DNA from: Actinoplanes couchii
Lineage (GTDB): Bacteria > Actinomycetota > Actinomycetes > Mycobacteriales > Micromonosporaceae
Assembly: GCF_016862075.1 (NCBI RefSeq)
Contig: NZ_BOMG01000106.1
Span: forward strand, 51,910-115,909
Length of the DNA stretch: 64,000 nucleotides
Direction: 5' to 3'
The position numbers and the translations under genes are program-made. Positions 17,334 to 26,192 of the stretch are shown in pieces. How positions within the stretch are numbered: position 1 is the stretch's first letter; each line of letters starts with the position of its first letter. Under the pieces are notes generated by a model, which saw only the letters and a program-made list of their open reading frames with translations, was not told the DNA's origin and ran no database searches.

Positions 17334-18122
17334 GTGCCTGCTCTCTTCGCTGTCAGCGACATCCATGGTCACCGCGCCGAGTTCCATGACGTGCTGCGGG
17401 ACACCGGGCTGATCGACGCCGCCGGGGACTGGTCGGGGGCGGACGCCCGGCTGTGGCTGCTCGGCGACTACTTCGACCGGGGCCCGGACGGGATCGGGGT
17501 GATCGACGACATCCGGCGGCTGACCGGGCAGGCGGCGGCCGCCGGGGGCGAGGTCGGTGCGCTGCTCGGCAATCACGAGGTGCAGCTGCTGGCGGCCAAG
17601 AGGTTCGGGGCGGCGACCATTCCGGGCTGGGAGTCACGGACCGACGGGTACTACGGGGCCTGGTTGGCGTACGGCGGACAAGATCGTGATCTGGAAGGTC
17701 TGACCGCCGACCACGTGGCCTGGCTGGGGTCGCTGCCCGCACTGGCCGTGGTCGACGATCACCTGCTGATGCACTGCGACAGCACCCGGTACCTGGACTT
17801 CGGCGACGACCTGGACGCGGTGAACGCGGTGGTGGCCGAGGAGATGACCGGCACCGATCCGGGCGAGTGGCTCTATTTCGTCAGCCGGCTCAGCGGCCGT
17901 GGCGAGTTGTCGTCGCCGGCCGCGGTCGACGCGCTGCTCGGCGCGTTCGGCGGATCCGTGATCGTGCACGGGCACAGCACGCTGATCAGCCAGTTCGGCT
18001 ACACCCGGGAGACGGTCCGGGAGCCGCACCGGTACAGCGACGACCGGGTGCTGGCGATCGACGGCGGCGTTTTCGAGGGTGGTCGACTGCTCGTGGCGGA
18101 GCTGGGTACCGTGCGGGGATGA
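17334..18122 (+). CDS. calcineurin-like metallophosphoesterase
   Basis: A 262-residue phosphatase of the PPP-type metallophosphoesterase fold. The metal ligands are visible as SDIHGH (residues 8-13), GDYFDRGPDG (about 45-54), GNHEV (about 80-84), a histidine in LLMHCD and the late VIVHGHS. The substrate could be phosphoprotein or a dinucleotide such as Ap4A. GTG start. It overlaps the next small gene by 4 nt (ATGA), so the two are coupled. Confidence 0.9.
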   Translation: MPALFAVSDIHGHRAEFHDVLRDTGLIDAAGDWSGADARLWLLGDYFDRGPDGIGVIDDIRRLTGQAAAAGGEVGALLGNHEVQLLAAKRFGAATIPGWESRTDGYYGAWLAYGGQDRDLEGLTADHVAWLGSLPALAVVDDHLLMHCDSTRYLDFGDDLDAVNAVVAEEMTGTDPGEWLYFVSRLSGRGELSSPAAVDALLGAFGGSVIVHGHSTLISQFGYTRETVREPHRYSDDRVLAIDGGVFEGGRLLVAELGTVRG

Positions 18123-18358
18123 TCTGTTCGTGTCCCGAGTGCGGGTCGGCCGGCATCCCGCTGATCTTCGGCTATCCGGTGGCGGAGGCCCAGGAGGCCG
18201 CCGCGCACGGGGAGCTGGCGCTCGGCGGCTGCATGATGCCCACCGAGCCACCGAACTGGCAGTGCCCGCACGGTCACCGCTGGCGGGACGCCGACGAGGC
18301 CCTGTGGGACGAGCAGTTGCTGACCGTGCTGGCCGCGCACGGTTACCCGGCGGACTGA
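18119..18358 (+). CDS. small zinc-ribbon-like protein
   Basis: A 79-residue protein with the cysteine pattern CSCPECG near the start and CPHGHRW near residue 50, consistent with one bound zinc. The middle (GYPVAEAQEAAAHGELALGG) is typical of a small actinobacterial family of unknown function. It is translationally coupled to the phosphoesterase. Confidence 0.75.
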   Translation: MICSCPECGSAGIPLIFGYPVAEAQEAAAHGELALGGCMMPTEPPNWQCPHGHRWRDADEALWDEQLLTVLAAHGYPAD

Positions 18359-18499
18359 GTTTCCCGCCCGTCCGGCCCACAGTTTTGGCACAGGTTCGCG
18401 ATACACCCGTTGCGTCCATACGGTACCGTTTCGCCGCGCCGGTTCGCAGGCACCATCGTCGATGCCGGTTTGTCCGAGTTGACGCGGAACGGGGTACTT

Positions 18500-19480
18500 G
18501 TGAGAAGACGTGTGGGCGTGACGGCGCTGGCCGCGACCGTTGTCCTGAGTGGCTGTACGTCGGAGTCCGAGGCGGCGCAGACACCGGGCCTCGAGGCCAG
18601 GGGAACCGTGCTCACCACCGTGCAGCCGGCCCGCCAGGACCTGACGAACCAGATCAGCCTGGCCGGAAAGGTGACGATCAACCCGGTGTTCGGGCTGGCC
18701 GCCCCGGCCGCCGGCGAGATCCGGTACGTGGACCGCAAGCCGAGCACCACCCCGGTGGACCGGCGGACCTGGGTGGCGACGGTCTGGGTGAAGGGCTCGC
18801 CGCGCCGGGTGGAGATCCCGATCGGGTCGGTGATGGCCGGCCGTCTGATGGACGACCGGGCCCCGGTCTCCAAGGGCATGCCGGTGGTGTCGGCCAAGCA
18901 CATCGGCTACGGCATCGTGGCGGACATCGACAGCGCCCAGGCGTACCGGATCTCCGGATCGGTCGAGTCGATCAAGGCGCAGATCAAGAACGGTCCCGGC
19001 CCGTTCGAGTGTGAGCCGGTGGGCACGATCGCCGCACTGCCGGCCGGGTCACTGCCCGCGCCGAAGCCGTCGGCCACCACCAATCCGGCACCCGGCTCGT
19101 CCGGAGCGCCGGCGCCGGAATCGGGCGAGGATCCGGGCGCGGCCACCGGCGGCGAGGGCTCCGAGCCGACCGGCCTGCAGGTGGTCTGTGTCGCCCCGGC
19201 GAAGACCCGGCTGATCAACGGCTCCGACGTGACCCTCGACGTGATCACCGGCCGGGCCGAGAACGCCCTGGTCCTGCCGGTCGAGGCGGTCGCCGGGCTG
19301 TCCGGCAAGGGCAAGGTCGACCTGGTGATCGGCGCGGACAAACAGCGCAAGACGATCGACGTGGAGCTCGGCATCTCGGACGGCAAGGTCGTCGAGATCA
19401 AGAAGGGCCTGGTCGGCAGCGAGACCATCGCGGTCCCGGGGCCGAACCTGCCGACGCCGGCGCCGGAGGTGACCGGGTGA
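18500..19480 (+). CDS. lipoprotein, MacA/HlyD-like membrane-fusion subunit
   Basis: A 326-residue exported lipoprotein. After VRRRVGVTALAATVVLSGC the cysteine is the lipidation site (lipobox LSGC). A beta-barrel/barrel-sandwich-like region follows (VTINPVFGLAAPAAGEIRYV), then a low-complexity proline/glycine linker (about 190-235), and a C-terminal domain ending in GLVGSETIAVPG, typical of adaptor proteins next to MacB-type permeases. GTG at 18500 is chosen because the signal peptide begins there. First gene of a three-gene operon; its stop overlaps the ATPase start. Confidence 0.82.
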   Translation: MRRRVGVTALAATVVLSGCTSESEAAQTPGLEARGTVLTTVQPARQDLTNQISLAGKVTINPVFGLAAPAAGEIRYVDRKPSTTPVDRRTWVATVWVKGSPRRVEIPIGSVMAGRLMDDRAPVSKGMPVVSAKHIGYGIVADIDSAQAYRISGSVESIKAQIKNGPGPFECEPVGTIAALPAGSLPAPKPSATTNPAPGSSGAPAPESGEDPGAATGGEGSEPTGLQVVCVAPAKTRLINGSDVTLDVITGRAENALVLPVEAVAGLSGKGKVDLVIGADKQRKTIDVELGISDGKVVEIKKGLVGSETIAVPGPNLPTPAPEVTG

Positions 19481-20166
19481 CGGCGCTGATCCAGCTCTCC
19501 GGCATCACCAAGATCCTCAAAGGACAGGAGCAGCCGCGTACGATCCTGGACGGCGTCAGCCTCGACGTGCACGCCGGGGAGAGCCTGGCCATCGTCGGCC
19601 GCTCCGGCTCCGGCAAGAGCACCCTGCTCAGCATCCTGGGCCTGTTCGACCGCCCGGACCAGGGCAGCTACCTGCTGGACGGCACCGACATCAGCCGGCT
19701 GCCGGAGCGCCGGGCGGCGAAACTGCGCAGCTCGCACTACGGGTTCGTGTTCCAGCGGTTCTTCCTGCTCAAGCACCTGACCGCGGCCCAGAACGTGGCG
19801 ATGGCACTGGTCAACGGCCAGGGCTGGCTGCCCCGGCGGCAGCGTAGGGCGAAGGTGATGGCGGCCCTCGAGGAGGTCGGCATCGCGCATCTGGCGAAGA
19901 ACCGCCCGTCCCGGATGTCCGGTGGTGAGCAGCAGCGGGTGGCGATCGCCCGGGCCCTGGTCCGGGAACCGAAGATCCTGCTGGCCGACGAGCCGACCGG
20001 CGCCCTGGACACCGAGACCGGCGCGCTGGTGATCGACGCGCTGCAATCGGTGACCGCCCGTGGTTGCTCGCTGATCCTGGTCACCCACGACCGGGACCAC
20101 GCCGCCCGGATGGGCCGGGTCGTGCACCTGGAGGCCGGCGTGCTGACCGAGCAGGTGGCGGTCTGA
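19477..20166 (+). CDS. ABC transporter ATP-binding protein, MacB/LolD type
   Basis: A 229-residue ATPase of the mechanotransmission (type VII) class. VGRSGSGKST is Walker A, FVFQRFFLLKHLTAAQNV is the Q-loop region, RMSGGEQQR the signature, and ILLADEPTGALD Walker B. It is flanked by the lipoprotein and permease with stop/start overlaps on both sides. It would power periplasmic work by the permease rather than classic membrane transport. Confidence 0.94.
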   Translation: MTALIQLSGITKILKGQEQPRTILDGVSLDVHAGESLAIVGRSGSGKSTLLSILGLFDRPDQGSYLLDGTDISRLPERRAAKLRSSHYGFVFQRFFLLKHLTAAQNVAMALVNGQGWLPRRQRRAKVMAALEEVGIAHLAKNRPSRMSGGEQQRVAIARALVREPKILLADEPTGALDTETGALVIDALQSVTARGCSLILVTHDRDHAARMGRVVHLEAGVLTEQVAV

Positions 20167-21461
20167 TGCGGCTGTCGGGACGGTTCCGGTCGGCGCTGAT
20201 CATCGGGTTGCAGGGGATCCGGTCCCGGAAGACCCGCACCCTGCTCTCGATGGTGAGCCTCTTCCTCGGCGTACTCGCGGTGGTGGTGGTGCAGGCCGGC
20301 GCGAGCATCGCCGAGCGGGCCGTGCTCGCCGACCTGGAGCTGTACGAGGGCCTGGACGGCACCACCGTGATGGAGATGGGCGGCAGCTCCCCGAAGATCG
20401 GGACCACCGTGGTGGACACGGTCGCCGGGCGGGACGACGCGGTGGCCATGACCGGCATGTCGGCGATCATCGGCGAGCCCGGGGTCCGGCCGGTGAACGA
20501 GGGCGCCTCCCCGTTCGACGGGAACAGCATGTACGGCGGCGGCCCGCCGATGAACTGCGACAACACCGGCTGTTACGAGATCCCGGCGTCCGAGCTGGCT
20601 CCGCAGGGGCAGGCGATCGAGGTCCGGCTGACCGCGCTCACCGGTGACGTCCGCAAGTTCCGGCCGTACCGCCCGCAGTCCGGCGAGTGGCTGGACTTCT
20701 CCTCGATGCCGTCGCTGGCGCCGAAACTGGTGCTGAACCGGGAGGCGGCGAAGGGCTTCGAGCAGTACCGGGTGCCGGCCGAGATGCGGATCCCCGGTTC
20801 CACGGCGAACCTGACACCGCAGATCGTCGGGGTGGTCGACGACGCCGACCCGCAACCGCGTGCGTACGTGCGGATGGACGAGCTGACCCACTGGGTGCCG
20901 GTCAGCAAGCTCGTCGACCCGAACTACACCGAGGTACGGGTCCTGATGGTCACGCCGACCCCGGTCGAGCAGGTGCTGACGTCGAAGCTCAAGGCGATCG
21001 GCGTCGAGCCGTACGTCAACGTGGTCAACTCCCGGGAGGACCAGCAGGAGCAGCTGGCCCTGATGCGGATGATCTTCCTGGCGATGGCCGGCCTGGTCCT
21101 GCTGATCGGTGTGGCCGGCATCCTGAACGTGGGTCTGGCCACGGTCGGCGAGCGGGTCGAGGAGTTCGCGCTGCGCCGGGCGGTCGGCACCCCGCGGGCG
21201 CTGCTGGCCGGCATCGTGCTGGCCGAGACGCTGATCACCGGGATGCTCACCGCGGCGCTGGCGATCGCGGCCAGCGCGGGCGCCTTGAAGGTGATCGTCG
21301 TGGTGGCCGGCAGTTCGACCCCGTTCCTGCAGGGTGTGGTGTTCCCCTGGGACGCCGGGGTGGCCGGGGTGATCGCCGGCCTGATCGCCGGTGTGCTGGG
21401 TGGTCTGATCCCGGCGATCCGGGCGGCCGGGATTCCGATCGCCACCGTCATGCGCGCCTGA
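20166..21461 (+). CDS. FtsX-like ABC permease, MacB type
   Basis: A 431-residue permease with the four-helix MacB layout: a first helix at about residues 25-48 (TLLSMVSLFLGVLAVVVVQA), a large extracytoplasmic domain (about 60-290), and three C-terminal helices. ERVEEFALRRAVGTPRALL is the conserved coupling-helix segment. The start at 20166 overlaps the ATPase stop (TGATG). With its partners it likely moves a peptide, lipid or antibiotic across the envelope, or remodels the cell surface. Confidence 0.9.
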   Translation: MRLSGRFRSALIIGLQGIRSRKTRTLLSMVSLFLGVLAVVVVQAGASIAERAVLADLELYEGLDGTTVMEMGGSSPKIGTTVVDTVAGRDDAVAMTGMSAIIGEPGVRPVNEGASPFDGNSMYGGGPPMNCDNTGCYEIPASELAPQGQAIEVRLTALTGDVRKFRPYRPQSGEWLDFSSMPSLAPKLVLNREAAKGFEQYRVPAEMRIPGSTANLTPQIVGVVDDADPQPRAYVRMDELTHWVPVSKLVDPNYTEVRVLMVTPTPVEQVLTSKLKAIGVEPYVNVVNSREDQQEQLALMRMIFLAMAGLVLLIGVAGILNVGLATVGERVEEFALRRAVGTPRALLAGIVLAETLITGMLTAALAIAASAGALKVIVVVAGSSTPFLQGVVFPWDAGVAGVIAGLIAGVLGGLIPAIRAAGIPIATVMRA

Positions 21462-21473
21462 TATTTCCCGACA

Positions 21474-21504
21474 TTCCCCCGGGTATCACCGATGCCCGGG
21501 GGAA
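21474..21504 (+). terminator. hairpin after the MacAB-like operon
   Basis: The stem TTCCCCCGGGTA pairs with TGCCCGGGGGAA (one G-T pair) around a short loop, 12 nt after the permease stop. There is no T-run. The sequence just before it (TTTCCCGACATTCC) resembles the short motif found at 7241 and 24175. Confidence 0.65.
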
Positions 21505-21637
21505 ATGGCGAGAAATGCCGCCGACGGAAGTCCGACAATTCATTTAGCGGGGTGGATCCCTGCCAATCGCATTGCTACCCTCACCCCCGTTCCGAGAATT
21601 GATCGTGATCATTTTCGTCGACGGGGGTCGACTTGTG

Positions 21638-22609
21638 ATGAACAGACGTTCCCTGGTGACGTCGGCGCTGGCTCTCACCCTGGCCGGGTGCGGCCGGGAA
21701 ACCGGCTCCGCCCAGCTCAGACCACCCAGCGGCCCGATCGTGCTCGGCTTCTCCCAGGTCGGCTCGGAGAGCGGCTGGCGGCTGGCGAACACCGCCTCGA
21801 TCAAGAAGGCCGCCGAACGCAACCGCGTCGAACTGCTCTTCAAGAACGCCGAGGGCGACCAGAAACGGCAGCTCGCCGACATCCGCTCGTTCATCCGGGC
21901 CGACGTCACCGCGATCGCGTTCTCCCCGGTGGTGGAGACCGGCTACGACGAGGTGCTGCGCGAGGCCCGCGCCGCGAAGATCCCGGTGATCCTCACCGAC
22001 CGGCTGATCGAGACCGCCGACACCTCGCTCTACGTCAGCTCGATCGGCGCCGAGTTCGCCGCCGAGGGCAACCTGGCCGCGATCTACCTGGAGAACGACT
22101 ACAACGACACCGAAGAACAGGTGCACGTGGTGGAGATCCTCGGCAGCACCGGCGCCACCCCGACCAAACTGCGCGCCGAGGGCTTCGCGACCACCGCGAG
22201 CCGCAGCGGCAAACTCAGGATCGTCGCGGCCGAGACCGGGAACTGGACCGTCGACGGCGGCGAGACCGCGATGCGCAGACTGATCCGCAAGGTGAAACGG
22301 ATCGACGCGGTGTTCGCCCAGAACGACGACATGGGCCTCGGCGCGGTGAAAGCCCTGGAAGCGGCCGGGAAGAAACCCGGCACCGACGTCCGCCTGGTCA
22401 CCGTCGACGCCACCAAGAAAGGGCTGGAGAGCCTGGTCGCCGGCAAACTCAACTACGTCGTCGAGTGCAGTCCGCTGATCGGCGAACAGTTGATGGGTGT
22501 CGTCGTCGCGATCCATCTCGGCGGGCGGATCGACAAACGCATCTCACCGGAACAGAACGTCTTCGACGCCGTTTCCGCGAAAGACGTGCTGGGCGACCGT
22601 CAATACTGA
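21638..22609 (+). CDS. sugar-type ABC substrate-binding lipoprotein, orphan
   Basis: A 323-residue lipoprotein (MNRRSLVTSALALTLAGC gives a lipobox LAGC). The rest is a type I periplasmic-binding fold of the Peripla_BP_4 / YtfQ group: VLGFSQVGSESGWR at the start, DRLIETADTS and FAQNDDMGLGAVKALEAAG, which fit sugar-binding positions. No permease or ATPase follows; the next gene is convergent rluB. It may share a distant transporter or feed a sensor kinase. GTG at 21635 is an equally close start. Confidence 0.88.
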   Translation: MNRRSLVTSALALTLAGCGRETGSAQLRPPSGPIVLGFSQVGSESGWRLANTASIKKAAERNRVELLFKNAEGDQKRQLADIRSFIRADVTAIAFSPVVETGYDEVLREARAAKIPVILTDRLIETADTSLYVSSIGAEFAAEGNLAAIYLENDYNDTEEQVHVVEILGSTGATPTKLRAEGFATTASRSGKLRIVAAETGNWTVDGGETAMRRLIRKVKRIDAVFAQNDDMGLGAVKALEAAGKKPGTDVRLVTVDATKKGLESLVAGKLNYVVECSPLIGEQLMGVVVAIHLGGRIDKRISPEQNVFDAVSAKDVLGDRQY

Positions 22610-22633
22610 AACAGGCGGCCGCCCATTACCTTG

Positions 22634-23371
22634 TCAGTCCCCGACAGCCTTGAAAAGGGCTGCCACCTCGGCGGCGGAAAGGTGCCGGAAACCGCCCGGC
22701 CGCAGATCGCCGAGACGGATCGGGCCCACCGAGGTACGGATCAGGCGGGTGACCGGGTGGCCGACCGCGTCCATCATCCGGCGCACGATGTGCTTACGGC
22801 CCTCGTGGAGCACGATCTCCACCTGGGCCGTCTTGCCGATCGCGTCGACCAGGCGGAACGAGTCCACCTTCGCCGGGCCGTCCTCCAGCTCGACACCCTT
22901 CTGCAGGGCGCGGCCGACGGTACGCGGCAACGGGCCGACCACCTCGGCCAGGTACGTCTTGTTGATCTCGTACGACGGGTGCATCAGCTTGTGTGCCAGA
23001 CCACCGTCGTTGGTGAACAGCAGCAGGCCCTCGGACTCGGCGTCCAGCCGGCCCACGTGGAACAGCCGCTGCTCGAAGTTGGCGCCGAGGAAGTCGGCCA
23101 GCTCGGTGCGGCCCTTCTCGTCGTCGAGGCTGGAGACCACACCGCGCGGCTTGTTCAGCGCCACGTAGACGAGCTTGGTGTTGGTGATCACCCGCTGCCC
23201 GTCGACGTGGATCTCCGCGGTGGCGGGGTCGACCTTGTCGCCGAGCCTGGCGACCCGGCCGTTGACGGTGACACGCCGCCGGAAGATCAGGTCTTCGCAG
23301 GCGCGGCGGGATCCGACACCGGCAAGGGCCAGGACTTTCTGAAGGCGTTCGGCGGTGTCAGCCTGAGGCAT
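22634..23371 (-). CDS. rluB: 23S rRNA pseudouridine synthase
   Basis: A 245-residue RsuA/RluB-family enzyme that makes pseudouridine in 23S rRNA. An N-terminal S4 domain (LQKVLALAGVGSRRACEDLI) is followed by the catalytic domain with LFHVGRLDAESEGLLLFTND, whose aspartate is the nucleophile. ATG at 23371 is preferred because the S4 domain starts right after it; upstream sequence in frame is scpB antisense-like. It overlaps the scpB end by 14 nt, and rluB follows scpAB in many actinobacteria. Confidence 0.92.
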   Translation of the reverse strand: MPQADTAERLQKVLALAGVGSRRACEDLIFRRRVTVNGRVARLGDKVDPATAEIHVDGQRVITNTKLVYVALNKPRGVVSSLDDEKGRTELADFLGANFEQRLFHVGRLDAESEGLLLFTNDGGLAHKLMHPSYEINKTYLAEVVGPLPRTVGRALQKGVELEDGPAKVDSFRLVDAIGKTAQVEIVLHEGRKHIVRRMMDAVGHPVTRLIRTSVGPIRLGDLRPGGFRHLSAAEVAALFKAVGD

Positions 23372-24536
23372 CGAGCACTTCTTCCACATCGTCGGGCAGG
23401 AACGGAGCGAGCGGCGGCAGCTGATCGACCGAGTTGAGGCCCAGCTTCTCGAGGAACAACGGCGTCGTCCGGTACAGGTATGCCCCGGTTTCCGGTTCGG
23501 TACCGCATTCCTCGATGAGGCCGCGAGTGACCAGCGTACGCATGACCCCGTCACAGTTCACACCGCGGATGGCGGAGATACGCGAACGCGTCACCGGCTG
23601 CTTGTAAGCGACCACGGCGAGTGTCTCCAGGGCGGCCTGGGTCAGCCGCACCGACTGGCCGTCCAGGACGAACCGTTCGACGTACGCCGCGTACTCCGGC
23701 CTGGTGTAGAGCCGCCACCCGCCGGCCACCCGGCGCAGGTCGATGCCGTGGCCGGCCGCGGTGTACCGCGCCGAGATGTCCTCCAGGGTCCGGGCGATCC
23801 GCTCCACCGGCTGCTCCAGAACCTGCGCCAGCTGCAGCTCACCGACCGGTTCGTCGACCACCAGCATGATCGATTCGAGCGCGGCGGCGAGGTCGGCATC
23901 ATCGATCAACACCGCTTCTTCGGTACGGACGACGCTCTGCACCGCGGCGGCAGCGCTCTCCCGGGGCCGCCGAGGCTGAACCGGAACCGCCGCCGCAACC
24001 ACCTCCACCACAGGCGCTTCCACCACAGCCCCAGCCTCGGGTTCAGCCTTGGGTTCGGGCTCTGCCGCAACTGGTTCGGGCTCAGGTTCTACCGCAACTG
24101 GTTCGGGCTCGGGTTCGGGCTCGGCGGCGGCAACCTCTGCTTCCAGTTCGGCCTCGCCCGCCCCCTTCTTGCCGGACATTTCCGAAATGTCGGTCAAGGA
24201 AGAAGCTGTCGGCTCCGGAATCTCGTCCGGCTCTGGATCCTCGTCCGGGTCCGGATCCCACGTCAGGGTCGAACCCCAGCTCAGCGTTGAACCCCGGGTC
24301 GGTGTCGAATCCCGGGTCGGTGACGAGCCATGGTCCGGCTGCGAATCTTCGTCCGGATCGCCGGCCTTCTCCGCCGGGGCGGTGGCCTCGGGCTCGGGGG
24401 TGTCGGGAGCCTCGGGTGGGGTCGGGTCGTCGACCGAGGACGGGTATTCCGGGTCCGGGTCTCGGCGGCGTTCCCACGGGGGAACCCAGGCCGCCGCCTG
24501 TGCGGCCAGGCTCTCCGGGCGCTCCTCGGTGCTCAC
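23358..24536 (-). CDS. scpB: segregation and condensation protein B with long acidic N-terminus
   Basis: The C-terminal ~185 residues are ScpB, a winged-helix kleisin partner of SMC (LAAALESIMLVVDEPV ... LTQAALETLAVVAYKQPVTR ... FLEKLGL). The first ~205 residues are a disordered tail rich in Pro, Glu, Asp and Ser with EPEPEP runs and short DSTPTRGSTLSWGSTLTW-like repeats. Typical ScpB proteins are ~180-220 residues, so this one is nearly double. It overlaps scpA by 4 nt (GTGA). The DISEMSG segment at 24175 is AT-richer than its surroundings. Confidence 0.9.
   Translation of the reverse strand: MSTEERPESLAAQAAAWVPPWERRRDPDPEYPSSVDDPTPPEAPDTPEPEATAPAEKAGDPDEDSQPDHGSSPTRDSTPTRGSTLSWGSTLTWDPDPDEDPEPDEIPEPTASSLTDISEMSGKKGAGEAELEAEVAAAEPEPEPEPVAVEPEPEPVAAEPEPKAEPEAGAVVEAPVVEVVAAAVPVQPRRPRESAAAAVQSVVRTEEAVLIDDADLAAALESIMLVVDEPVGELQLAQVLEQPVERIARTLEDISARYTAAGHGIDLRRVAGGWRLYTRPEYAAYVERFVLDGQSVRLTQAALETLAVVAYKQPVTRSRISAIRGVNCDGVMRTLVTRGLIEECGTEPETGAYLYRTTPLFLEKLGLNSVDQLPPLAPFLPDDVEEVLDASG
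24175..24191. repeat. short palindrome GACATTTC-C-GAAATGTC, copy 2
   Basis: A perfect 8-1-8 palindrome inside the disordered tail of scpB, encoding DISEMS on the minus strand. The core TCGGAAATGTC recurs in the MatB-like gene at about 7241. Confidence 0.4.
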
Positions 24537-25513
24537 TGTCTCTCCTCCACGGCTGTCGGCCCGGTCGCCGGAGCCTCCTCGTCAAGATCGGTATCGGGCG
24601 CGCCCGAGTCAAGGCCCACCGGTGCAGGTTCGTCCGAACCGGTGGTCTCCTCGACCGGTTTGCTGCCCTCGTAGTCGTCGATGTCGAGTTCGACGTCGGC
24701 CGCGTCGGCACCGCCGATCCAACGGACGACCAGTTCGTCGAGCGACACCGGCTGTTCGAAGTCGATCAGCCCTTCCCGGTACAGCTCCAGCAGCGCCAGG
24801 AACCGGGCCACCACCTCGAGGGTGTTCTCACAGTCCGCGACGAGCAGGCTGAACGTGGCGGTGCCGGCCCGCCGCAGCCGGTCCCGCAGCAGCCCGGCGT
24901 GCTCCCGGACACTGACCCGCACCTGGTGGATGTGCGCGATGGAGACCTGCGGCGGCCCCGGTTTGGGCAGGAACGACCGGAGCGCCAGTTTCAGCATCCG
25001 CGCCGGCCCGACACCCAGGACCAATTCGGGGAGGGCTTCGGCGTACCGAGGCTCCAGAGAGACCTGTCGCGGCCAGCGACGCGCCCCGACCGCCTCGAGT
25101 TCGGCGATGTGCGCGGCGGCCTCCTTGAAGGCCTTGTACTGCAGGAGCCGGGTGAACAGCAGGTCGCGCGCCTCCAGCAGGGCGAGGTCCTCCTCGTCCT
25201 CGACCTCGGCGGCGGGCAGCAGCCGGGCCGCCTTGAGGTCCAGCAGAGTGGCCGCGACCAGCAGGAACTCACTGGTCTCGCCGAGGTCCCAGTCGTCGCC
25301 CATGGCCCGGATGTAGGCGATGAAGTCGTCGGTGACCTGGTGCAGCGCGATCTCGGTCACGTCCAGCTTGTGCTTGCCGATCAGCTGCAGCAACAGGTCG
25401 AACGGTCCGGTGAAGTTGTCCAGCCGGACGGTGAAGCCGGAGGCGGCGTCGGCGTCCGTGGCTTCGGGGGGTGGCTGGTCGGGCTCGTCAAGCACGTGCC
25501 GACCGTAGACCAT
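24533..25513 (-). CDS. scpA: segregation and condensation protein A
   Basis: A 326-residue kleisin that bridges SMC heads with ScpB in chromosome condensation. FTVRLDNFTGPFDLLLQLIGKHKLDVTEIAL is the conserved N-terminal SMC-neck binding region, and the C-terminal winged helix includes FLALLELYREGLIDFEQ. A non-conserved tail of ~70 residues follows. ATG at 25513 is the best start. It is the first gene of scpA-scpB-rluB, but its usual upstream neighbours (M50-like, parA, xerD) are about 10 kb away. Confidence 0.93.
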   Translation of the reverse strand: MVYGRHVLDEPDQPPPEATDADAASGFTVRLDNFTGPFDLLLQLIGKHKLDVTEIALHQVTDDFIAYIRAMGDDWDLGETSEFLLVAATLLDLKAARLLPAAEVEDEEDLALLEARDLLFTRLLQYKAFKEAAAHIAELEAVGARRWPRQVSLEPRYAEALPELVLGVGPARMLKLALRSFLPKPGPPQVSIAHIHQVRVSVREHAGLLRDRLRRAGTATFSLLVADCENTLEVVARFLALLELYREGLIDFEQPVSLDELVVRWIGGADAADVELDIDDYEGSKPVEETTGSDEPAPVGLDSGAPDTDLDEEAPATGPTAVEERQ

Positions 25514-25631
25514 GTCGTTGACTAGTTGATCCTGGCGCACGCTTCTTCAACGTCATCGGCGGTGCCGGGTTGCTCCGCTACCGTGTTACCGGCCGGTTAC
25601 GTTTCCCCGCAATCCCGGTTACGCTGCGGCG

Positions 25632-26156
25632 ATGCGGTCACTGATCTCACCCCGGCTGCTTCTGCGCGAGTGGGAGGAGAAGGATGTCGACTTCCTCCTG
25701 GACATGTACTCGCGCTGGGAGGTGGCCCGCTACCTCGGCTCGTCACCACGGGTGCTGGACGGCCGGGACGACGCGGTCGCCACACTCACCCGCTGGCGGG
25801 ACCGGCAGGACGACGTGCACACCATCTGGGCGATCCAGGACCGGGCGACCGGCCATCTGCTCGGCACGGCGCTGCTGGTGCCACTGTTGGCGTCCGGGGA
25901 GAAACTGACGCCCACCGACGAGACCGAGATCGGCTGGCACCTGCACCCCAACGCGTGGGGCAAGGGTTACGCCACCGAGGCGGCGAACGCGGTGATGGCG
26001 TACGCGGCGAGGTCCGGCATCGACCCGGTGCTGGCGGTGACCTGGCCGGAGAACGAGGCGTCACAGGCGGTGTGCCGGCGTCTCGGCATGCGCCATGCCG
26101 GACAGACGGACCGCTTCTACAACATGACGTGCGAGCTGTTCACCACCGAGAAGTGA
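25632..26156 (+). CDS. GNAT N-acetyltransferase, RimJ/RimL-like
   Basis: A 174-residue acetyltransferase using acetyl-CoA. The start LISPRLLLREWEEKDVDFLL and the later EIGWHLHPNAWGKGYATEA (acetyl-CoA pyrophosphate loop) are typical of the RimJ/RimL group that modifies protein N-termini or small amines. The target is unknown. It is divergent from scpA and ends at a bidirectional terminator. Confidence 0.9.
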   Translation: MRSLISPRLLLREWEEKDVDFLLDMYSRWEVARYLGSSPRVLDGRDDAVATLTRWRDRQDDVHTIWAIQDRATGHLLGTALLVPLLASGEKLTPTDETEIGWHLHPNAWGKGYATEAANAVMAYAARSGIDPVLAVTWPENEASQAVCRRLGMRHAGQTDRFYNMTCELFTTEK

Positions 26157-26158
26157 CC

Positions 26159-26185
26159 GGCCGCCGGGCCCGGCACCCGGCGGCC
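26159..26185. terminator. bidirectional hairpin
   Basis: A perfect 10-bp stem GGCCGCCGGG/CCCGGCGGCC with a 7-nt loop lies between the convergent GNAT and H1-like genes. Confidence 0.75.
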
Positions 26186-26192
26186 CGCTGTC

